From positions 1 through 64,000 of the forward strand of contig NZ_JAUYFA010000075.1 of the NCBI RefSeq assembly GCF_030691135.1: 64,000 nt of DNA, given 5' to 3'. The position numbers and the translations under genes were made by a program. Below, piece by piece: positions 58,705 through 64,000 of this stretch (within the stretch, counting starts at the first letter, position 1; each line of letters begins with the position of its first letter). The notes below the pieces were generated by a model. It was not told the origin of the DNA, searched no databases, and was given only the letters and a program-made list of their open reading frames with translations. This stretch comes from Phreatobacter sp. Lineage in GTDB: Bacteria; Pseudomonadota; Alphaproteobacteria; Rhizobiales; Phreatobacteraceae.

Positions 58705-60030
58705 ATGCGTCTGTCCCGCTATTTCCTGCCGATCCTGCGCGAGACGCCGAAGGAAGCCGAGATCATCTCCCACCGCCTGATGCTGCGCGCCGGCATGGTC
58801 CGCCAGGAGAGCGCGGGCATCTATGCCTGGCTGCCGCTCGGTCTCAGGGTGCTCAACAAGGTGCAGGCCATCGTCCGCGAGGAACAGAACCGCTCCGGCG
58901 CGGTCGAACTCCTGATGCCGACCATCCAGTCCGCCGATCTGTGGCGCGAGAGCGGGCGCTACGACGCCTATGGCAAGGAGATGCTGCGCATCCGGGACCG
59001 GCACGACCGCGAGATGCTGTTCGGGCCGACCAACGAGGAGATGATCACCGAGATCTTCCGCGCCTATGTGAAGAGCTACAAGGATCTGCCGCTCAACCTC
59101 TACCACCTGCAGTGGAAGTTCCGCGACGAGGTGCGTCCGCGCTTCGGCACCATGCGCTCGCGCGAATTCCTGATGAAGGACGCCTATTCCTTCGATCTCG
59201 ACAAGGACGCCGCGGTCCACGCCTACAACAAGATGTTCCTCGCCTATCTCCGGACCTTTGACCGGCTCGGCCTGAAGTCGATCCCCATGCGCGCCGATAC
59301 CGGCCCGATCGGCGGCGACCTCTCCCATGAGTTCATCATCCTGGCCGAGACGGGCGAGAGCCAGGTCTATTGCCACAAGGACTATCTCGACTTCCCCGTG
59401 CCGCCGGCCGACACCGATTTCGACGATGTCGCAGGCGTGAAGGCGACGGTGGCGAAATGGACCTCGCTCTATGCCGCCACCGACGAGATGCACGAGACCG
59501 CCGCCTATGACGCCGTCCCCGAGGCCTCGCGCGTCTCGGCGCGCGGCATCGAGGTCGGCCACATCTTCTATTTCGGCACCAAATATTCCGATCCGATGGG
59601 CGCCACTGTGCAGGGGCCTGACGGCAAGCCGGTGCCGGTCCATATGGGCTCCTACGGTATCGGCCCGACGCGCGTCGTCGCCGCCATCATCGAGGCCTGC
59701 CACGACGAGGCGGGCATCAAATGGCCGCTGGCGGTGGCGCCCTTCACGGTCTCGCTGATGAACCTCAAGCAGGGTGACAGCGCCTGCGACGCGGCCTGCG
59801 AGGAGCTCTATCGCATGCTGTCGGCGAAGGGCGTCGACGTGCTCTACGACGACCGCGAGGATCGCCCCGGCGCGAAATTCGCCACCGCCGACCTGATCGG
59901 CATTCCCTACCAGGTGATGATCGGCCCGCGCGGCCTCGCCGAGGGCAAGGTGGAGATGAAACTGCGCGCCACCGGCGATCGCGAGATGCTGACGGCGGCC
60001 GACGTCGTCGCGCGCGTCACCGGTGGCTGA
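58705..60030 (+). CDS. proS: Prolyl-tRNA synthetase (short alphaproteobacterial type)
   Basis: A 441-residue class II synthetase that charges tRNA-Pro. Motif 2 [21 protein letters not shown] is near residues 138-158, motif 3 is [15 protein letters not shown], and the C-terminal anticodon-binding domain is present. It lacks the INS editing domain of the long bacterial form, as usual for the mitochondrial-like type. The ATG at 58705 ([15 protein letters not shown]) is the conserved start. Its stop overlaps the following GNAT gene. Confidence 0.96.
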   Translation: MRLSRYFLPILRETPKEAEIISHRLMLRAGMVRQESAGIYAWLPLGLRVLNKVQAIVREEQNRSGAVELLMPTIQSADLWRESGRYDAYGKEMLRIRDRHDREMLFGPTNEEMITEIFRAYVKSYKDLPLNLYHLQWKFRDEVRPRFGTMRSREFLMKDAYSFDLDKDAAVHAYNKMFLAYLRTFDRLGLKSIPMRADTGPIGGDLSHEFIILAETGESQVYCHKDYLDFPVPPADTDFDDVAGVKATVAKWTSLYAATDEMHETAAYDAVPEASRVSARGIEVGHIFYFGTKYSDPMGATVQGPDGKPVPVHMGSYGIGPTRVVAAIIEACHDEAGIKWPLAVAPFTVSLMNLKQGDSACDAACEELYRMLSAKGVDVLYDDREDRPGAKFATADLIGIPYQVMIGPRGLAEGKVEMKLRATGDREMLTAADVVARVTGG

Positions 60031-60466
60031 CGGCCAGCCGCCGGACCGGATCGAGATCCGGGTGGTCGGACCGGCCGACCGCGCGCTTTTCAAGCGCGTG
60101 GCGCCTGATGTCTTCGACGGACCGGTGGTGCCCGAGCGGCTGGCCGGCTATCTCGGCTCGGCGGACCATCTCATGGTCGTCGCGCTGCTCGACGGTGAGG
60201 TGGTGGGGCAGGCGGCGGCCGTCATCCACCGTCATCCCGACATGCCCGACGAGCTCTATGTCGATAATCTCGGAGTGACGCCGGCGCTGCAGCGCCAGGG
60301 CATCGGGCGGCGGCTGATGGACCGGGTCTTCGCACTGGGCCGGGCGCGTGGCTGCGAGGAGGCCTGGGTCGCGACCGAAACTGACAACGGGCCGGCGCGG
60401 GCGCTCTACGCGCGGCTCGGGCCGGTCGAGGACGAGCCCGTCGCCTTCTATCTCTATGAGCTCTGA
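60023..60466 (+). CDS. GNAT-family N-acetyltransferase
   Basis: A 147-residue acetyltransferase. The acetyl-CoA loop is [10 protein letters not shown], after a beta-strand [11 protein letters not shown], and the C-terminal [13 protein letters not shown] is conserved. It resembles small-molecule acetyltransferases, including distantly aminoglycoside 3-N-acetyltransferases, but the acceptor cannot be assigned from sequence. GTG start overlapping the proS stop by 8 bp, so probably translated by coupling. Confidence 0.85.
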   Translation: MADGQPPDRIEIRVVGPADRALFKRVAPDVFDGPVVPERLAGYLGSADHLMVVALLDGEVVGQAAAVIHRHPDMPDELYVDNLGVTPALQRQGIGRRLMDRVFALGRARGCEEAWVATETDNGPARALYARLGPVEDEPVAFYLYEL

Positions 60467-60530
60467 GAGCCGCAGCGCCGCCCATCTGGGCCTGCCTTGT
60501 CCGCCAAGCCCCTGTGCCTATCTCGAAGGG

Positions 60531-60576
60531 GGCAGGGTCGCCCCTGCCATCGTGATGCGCCACTGGGGACGACCCC
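60531..60576 (+). promoter_or_regulatory. Tandem-hairpin leader of the guanidinium exporter, possible guanidine-II-like element
   Basis: Two small hairpins precede sugE: GGCAGGG/CCCTGCC with loop TCGC (60531-60548) and GGGG/CCCC with loop ACGA (60565-60576). Guanidine-II riboswitches consist of two hairpins with ACGR loops and regulate this gene family. Here only the second loop fits, so it may be a degenerate or single-half version; the RBS AGGAGG follows at 60584. Confidence 0.35.
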
Positions 60577-60594
60577 GCACCGTAGGAGGCTGCC

Positions 60595-60915
60595 TTGGCC
60601 TGGATCTATCTCCTGTTCGCCGGCCTGTTCGAGATCGGCTGGGCGGTGGGCCTCAAGTTCACCGCCGGTTTCACCCGGCCGGTGCCGACCGTCCTGACCA
60701 TTGCCAGCATGGCGGTGAGCCTGACGCTGCTCGGTCTCGCCCTGAAGACGCTGCCGCTCGGCACGGCCTATGCGATCTGGACCGGCATCGGCACGGTGGG
60801 GACGGTGGTGCTCGGCATTGCCCTGTTCGGCGAGAGCACCCACGCTCTCCGCCTTGCCTGTATCGGCCTCATCGTCCTCGGCATTGTCGGCCTGAAGGTG
60901 GTTTCGCCGGAATGA
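60595..60915 (+). CDS. sugE: SMR-family guanidinium exporter Gdx (SugE)
   Basis: A 106-residue four-helix small multidrug resistance protein. The start MAWIYLLFAGLFEIGWAVGLKFT (first helix, residues 1-23, with the essential Glu13 and the GWAVGLK signature) and LGTAYAIWTGIGTVGTVVLG mark the Gdx subtype, which exports guanidinium in antiport with protons. TTG start with AGGAGG 5 nt upstream. It is a dual-topology homodimer in relatives. Confidence 0.92.
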   Translation: MAWIYLLFAGLFEIGWAVGLKFTAGFTRPVPTVLTIASMAVSLTLLGLALKTLPLGTAYAIWTGIGTVGTVVLGIALFGESTHALRLACIGLIVLGIVGLKVVSPE

Positions 60916-61083
60916 CGAGTCGGATGAATCGGTTGCGGCGGGGTGCTGGGAGATCGATTCCGGTCGTTGAGGCGCTGATTCAACTGGCGGGCGCGCCGAG
61001 AAATCGAGTCCGGAAACGGCGCCAAGTGATTGCGTTTGGAGTCGTTTCCGTTCGCGCGTGACGGCAGGGCCCGTTGCCGCGCC

Positions 61084-62187
61084 TCAGGCCAGCGTGAAGG
61101 CCTCGTGGATGGCGCTCTTGACGCCTCCGCCCATCTGCGGGCCGCCGCCGGCGACATAGATCGCGTCGCCGATCGCCACTGCGCCCATGCCGTGGCGTGG
61201 GGTCAGCATCGGTGCATAGGCTTCCCAGCGGTCGGCGACGGGATCATAGGCCTCGTTCTGGCCGTAGACGCGGTTCCAGCCTTCGCCGCCCATGCAGAAG
61301 ATCCTGCCCTGGAAGACCACGGCGCCGTGGCCCGAGCGCGGCGTCGGCATGTGATTGCGGGCGGTCCACTTGTCTTCCCTGGGCTCATAGACGTGGTGCA
61401 GGACGGAATTGGTGTGGAAGCTGTCGACCCGCCCGCCGATCAGGTGGATGCGGTCGTCGATGGCGACGATGCCGACATGGTCGCGGCCGAGCGGCATCGG
61501 GGCGAGGCGCGTCCAGCGGTCGTCCTTCGGGTCGTAGACCAGGTGCCAGTCGATCGACTTGCGGTTGGCGAAGGTGTTGCCGATGGCGCCGCCGATGGCG
61601 TGGATGCGCTCGCCGATGGCGATGCAGGCGATGGCGCCGCAGGCCTCGGGCAGGGGCCGGATGGCGGCCCAGCGGTCGCCGTCGGTACCCCAGATGAAAC
61701 ATTCGGCATGGGGCGTGCGATTCTGCTCGATGAAACCGCCGATGGCGTAGAGCTTGGTGCCCGCCACAGCGACGCCGACATGGTTGGCGCCGCGCGGCAC
61801 CTCCGCTGCGGTGATCCAGGCGTTGCTCGCGGGGTCGTAGACGTGGTGATAGGGCCGGTCGACGCGCTGTTCGGCATAGCCGCCGACCAGGTGCATACGC
61901 CCCTCGCGGCCGACCGCCCAGGCCATCTCCGTGCGCGGGATCGGCAGCGGCGCGCGTGCCTGCCAGCGGCCGGGATTGGCGGCCATCGGCACCGGGCTCG
62001 TCACATAGGCCTGGGAATGGTGGATGTCGGGGATGTCGACGCGGCCCGGCGCGTTGAGCCGTTCGAACTGGCCCTCGCGGTGGGGGTGATGCGGGCCGTG
62101 ACCGGCATGGGGGTTCTGCGCCAGGGCGGCGCCGGAGACGACGGCGAGGCCGCCGGACAGCATTAGGCGACGGGAGGGGTTGTTCAT
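61084..62187 (-). CDS. Tat-exported Kelch-repeat beta-propeller protein
   Basis: A 367-residue protein with a twin-arginine signal (NPSRRLMLSGGLAVVSGAALA) and about six Kelch repeats, each with the double-Gly plus Trp pattern (MHLVGGYAEQR, LYAIGGFIEQN, IHAIGGAIGNT, IHLIGGRVDSF, IFCMGGEGWNR, IYVAGGGPQMG). A His-rich stretch follows the signal (HAGHGPHHPHREG). Likely a periplasmic binding or enzyme-like propeller. Convergent with sugE, which leaves a 168-bp gap without features. Substrate unknown. Confidence 0.87.
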   Translation of the reverse strand: MNNPSRRLMLSGGLAVVSGAALAQNPHAGHGPHHPHREGQFERLNAPGRVDIPDIHHSQAYVTSPVPMAANPGRWQARAPLPIPRTEMAWAVGREGRMHLVGGYAEQRVDRPYHHVYDPASNAWITAAEVPRGANHVGVAVAGTKLYAIGGFIEQNRTPHAECFIWGTDGDRWAAIRPLPEACGAIACIAIGERIHAIGGAIGNTFANRKSIDWHLVYDPKDDRWTRLAPMPLGRDHVGIVAIDDRIHLIGGRVDSFHTNSVLHHVYEPREDKWTARNHMPTPRSGHGAVVFQGRIFCMGGEGWNRVYGQNEAYDPVADRWEAYAPMLTPRHGMGAVAIGDAIYVAGGGPQMGGGVKSAIHEAFTLA

Positions 62188-62333
62188 CGCGATGTCTGGG
62201 GTTTCCGAGGGCCAGGGACCCCGAGGCTAACGCCGCCGCCGGCCAGCGCAATCTGCCGCGATGGCCTAGACCGCCGACGCGGCGCGGTGCGATCACGACT
62301 TGCATTCGACGCCGCCTTCGCCAAATTCAGCCA

Positions 62334-63086
62334 ATGACGCAGAAGAATCCTCTCGCGCCGGGACAGACCGGCACCGCCACTCCCGGCCGGACGGGCGCCG
62401 GCGGCGTTTCCGTGTCGGGTGCGGCGGATATCTCGGCCTTCCTGAAGACGGCAGCCGCGGTCGGGCCGCCGAAAGTGCCGGGCGAACGCGGCCGGCTGGT
62501 TTTCGCCCTCGACGCCACGGCGAGTCGTGAGCCGACCTGGGGTATGGCGCAGGAAATCCAGGGCCAGATGTTCTCGGAAGCGGCGCGGGTCGGCACGCTG
62601 GACATCCAGCTCGTCTTCTTCCGGGGCATGGGCGAGTGCCGCTCCTCGGGCTGGGTGGCGGATGCGGCGAAGCTGAAGGCGCTGATGGCCAAGGTGTCCT
62701 GCATCGGCGGCCAGACGCAGATCGGCCGGGTCCTCGCCCATGCAGCGGAGGAGGCGGGGGAACGGCGCATCCATGCCGTCGTCTATGTCGGTGACGCGAT
62801 GGAGGAGAGCCTCGACGATCTCTGCGCCAAGGCGGGCCGGCTCGCCTTGGCCAATGTTCCGGTCTTCCTGTTCCTGGAGGGCGGCGATCCCGTCGCCGAA
62901 CGCGCCTATCGCGAGATCGCGCGCCTGACGCGCGGCGCCTTCGCCAGGTTCGACCCGGGGGCCGGTGCCCAGCTCGCCGAACTGCTGCGTGCGGTGGCCG
63001 CTTTCGCCTCCGGCGGAAGGCTGGCGCTGGCGGATGCGGCAAAGGGCTCGCGCGGCGCGCAGGTCCTCCTCGGCCAGATGCGCTAG
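62334..63086 (+). CDS. VWA-domain protein
   Basis: A 250-residue cytoplasmic protein with a von Willebrand factor A-like fold: a MIDAS-type start ALDATASREPTWG, a middle IGGQTQIGRVLAHA and a VVYVGDAMEES loop. A Gly/Thr-rich N-terminal 40 residues is probably disordered. It is followed after 9 bp by a J-domain membrane protein, so the two likely form an operon; VWA proteins paired with AAA+ or chaperone partners often assemble complexes. Function unknown. Confidence 0.8.
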   Translation: MTQKNPLAPGQTGTATPGRTGAGGVSVSGAADISAFLKTAAAVGPPKVPGERGRLVFALDATASREPTWGMAQEIQGQMFSEAARVGTLDIQLVFFRGMGECRSSGWVADAAKLKALMAKVSCIGGQTQIGRVLAHAAEEAGERRIHAVVYVGDAMEESLDDLCAKAGRLALANVPVFLFLEGGDPVAERAYREIARLTRGAFARFDPGAGAQLAELLRAVAAFASGGRLALADAAKGSRGAQVLLGQMR

Positions 63087-63095
63087 ACTGAGCCC

Positions 63096-63815
63096 ATGAC
63101 CTATTTCATCGCGGGCCTGATCGCGCTCATCGTCTTTTCCGGCTTCCTCAACCAGATCCTGGGCGCCAATCCCAAATGGCTGTCCAGCACGGTGAAGAAG
63201 GCCGGCGGCATCGCCGTGATCGCCTTCGGCGTCTTCCTGCTGGCGCGCGGGCGCTGGGAGATGGCGCTGCCCGCCTTCCTCGCCGGGGCGACGCTGCTCG
63301 GCATCATGCCGGGCCAGGCGGCCCTTTCAGGCTGGGGCCAGGCGGGCAACAAGACGCCGCGGCAGAACTCGACGGTGCGCTCGCGCTTCGTCGAGATGGT
63401 GCTCGACATCGATACGGGCGAGATGAGCGGCCGCTTCATCGCCGGTTCGCTCGCCGGCCAGACGCTGGAACAGATCCCGCTCGCCCGGCTGATCGAGGCC
63501 TTCGCCGAGATCGACGGGGAAAGCGCGCAGCTACTCGAGGCTTATCTTGACCGCCGGGAGCCCGGCTGGCGTGAAAACGCTCATGGCGATGCGGGTGCGC
63601 GGCAGGGCGGCACGCCGAGCTCGAGCGCGATGACGGAGGAGGAGGCCTACCAGATCCTTGGCCTTCAGCCCGGGGCGGACGAGAAGGCCATCCGCGGCGC
63701 GCATCGCGCGCTGATGAAGAAGCTGCACCCCGACCAGGGCGGGTCGACGTGGCTCGCCTCGCGGGTCAACCAGGCCAAGGACACCCTCTTGGACCGTCAT
63801 GGCCGGAACTCCTGA
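63096..63815 (+). CDS. Membrane-anchored J-domain protein
   Basis: A 239-residue protein. The N-terminus has two or three hydrophobic segments (YFIAGLIALIVFSGFLN, GGIAVIAFGVFLLARG, PAFLAGATLLGIMPG); a middle amphipathic region follows, and the C-terminal 55 residues are a J-domain with the HPD motif (ALMKKLHPDQGGS), so it should stimulate Hsp70/DnaK ATPase at the membrane. Architecture recalls Pam18/TIM14-like alphaproteobacterial proteins. Stop 32 bp before the convergent SPOR gene. Confidence 0.85.
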   Translation: MTYFIAGLIALIVFSGFLNQILGANPKWLSSTVKKAGGIAVIAFGVFLLARGRWEMALPAFLAGATLLGIMPGQAALSGWGQAGNKTPRQNSTVRSRFVEMVLDIDTGEMSGRFIAGSLAGQTLEQIPLARLIEAFAEIDGESAQLLEAYLDRREPGWRENAHGDAGARQGGTPSSSAMTEEEAYQILGLQPGADEKAIRGAHRALMKKLHPDQGGSTWLASRVNQAKDTLLDRHGRNS

Positions 63816-63846
63816 AACGCGTGTCATCGGGTTTGGATCGCTGGCA

Positions 63847-64000
63847 TCAGTTGCGGACGGGGATGCAGTCGAAGTCGCGTGACTTCAGTGCGCGGCAGGC
63901 GGCATCGGCGCTGGAGCGGTCGAAGCCGGCGAAGCGGGCACGGACCAGCGTCATGCCGCGGGCCTCGACCTTCTCGGTATAGGGATCGGCAGCGCCGAGC
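63847..64000 (-). CDS. SPOR-domain protein, 3' end only
   Basis: The last 51 codons of a minus-strand gene cut by the window edge. They read ...EKVEARGMTLVRARFAGF, ADAACRALKSRDFDCIPVRN, the pattern of a C-terminal SPOR domain that binds denuded peptidoglycan. In related bacteria this end is often on a D-alanyl-D-alanine carboxypeptidase or lytic transglycosylase, but the catalytic part is outside the window. Confidence 0.7.
   Translation of the reverse strand, partial: LGAADPYTEKVEARGMTLVRARFAGFDRSSADAACRALKSRDFDCIPVRN

Noticed and set aside
60023-60466. Aminoglycoside acetyltransferase (resistance gene)
   Set aside because: Only general GNAT motifs and a weak C-terminal similarity are seen; no basis for a resistance call.

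Overview
The window is GC-rich chromosomal DNA from an alphaproteobacterium, most likely a member of the Hyphomicrobiales (Rhizobiales). The main evidence is gene order: tRNA-Leu, tig, clpP, clpX, lon, hup and tRNA-Val in a row; glnB-glnA; a complete nuoA-N operon whose nuoE carries a long C-terminal extension; and nuoN followed by birA, rnj, mce, a DUF1467 gene and proS. Families largely restricted to alphaproteobacteria (DUF1489, DUF2842, DUF1467, short ProRS, Cox15-type heme A synthase) agree. Genus cannot be fixed from the sequence alone. No prophage, transposase, integrase, CRISPR array or rRNA operon is visible.

Layout. 1-12.3 kb: metabolic genes (amidase, biotin-dependent carboxylase alpha chain, heme A synthase, metY, CoA-binding protein, enoyl-CoA hydratase, thioesterase, acyl-CoA synthetase, glutathione transferase) with a secreted TIMP-like protein and two copies of a long palindromic intergenic element. 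12.3-13.5 kb: rplM-rpsI with promoter and terminator. 13.5-21.5 kb: accessory genes, including a small stress-type repeat protein, a PhoX phosphatase, a CSS-motif/EAL phosphodiesterase and secreted proteins of unknown function. 21.5-26.7 kb: nitrogen regulation (glnA, glnB with a sigma-54 promoter and two NtrC-like sites), the nnr metabolite-repair enzyme, and a SufI/FtsP-like protein that has lost most copper ligands. 26.8-34.2 kb: protein folding and proteolysis (tig, clpP, clpX, lon), hup and two tRNAs. 34.3-37.5 kb: a membrane AbrB-family protein and a chemoreceptor.

38.1-54.8 kb is one co-directional respiratory complex I operon with three non-canonical genes embedded in it: a lipoprotein and a Pro/Ala/Lys-rich single-span membrane protein between nuoF and nuoG, and an 85-residue membrane protein between nuoH and nuoI. 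54.9-60.0 kb holds birA, rnj, mce, DUF1467 and proS, with a structured 300-bp stretch and a strong terminator before proS. 60.0-64.0 kb is accessory: a GNAT acetyltransferase, a Gdx/SugE guanidinium exporter with a hairpin leader, a Tat-exported Kelch protein, a VWA protein paired with a membrane J-domain protein, and the 3' end of a SPOR-domain protein cut by the window edge.

The most promising leads are the TIMP-like protein, the embedded nuo genes, the paired interspersed elements, the double NtrC-like operator before glnB, the general-stress promoter of the small repeat protein, the degenerate multicopper protein and the candidate small-RNA locus before proS. All are read from sequence by eye; no search was run.
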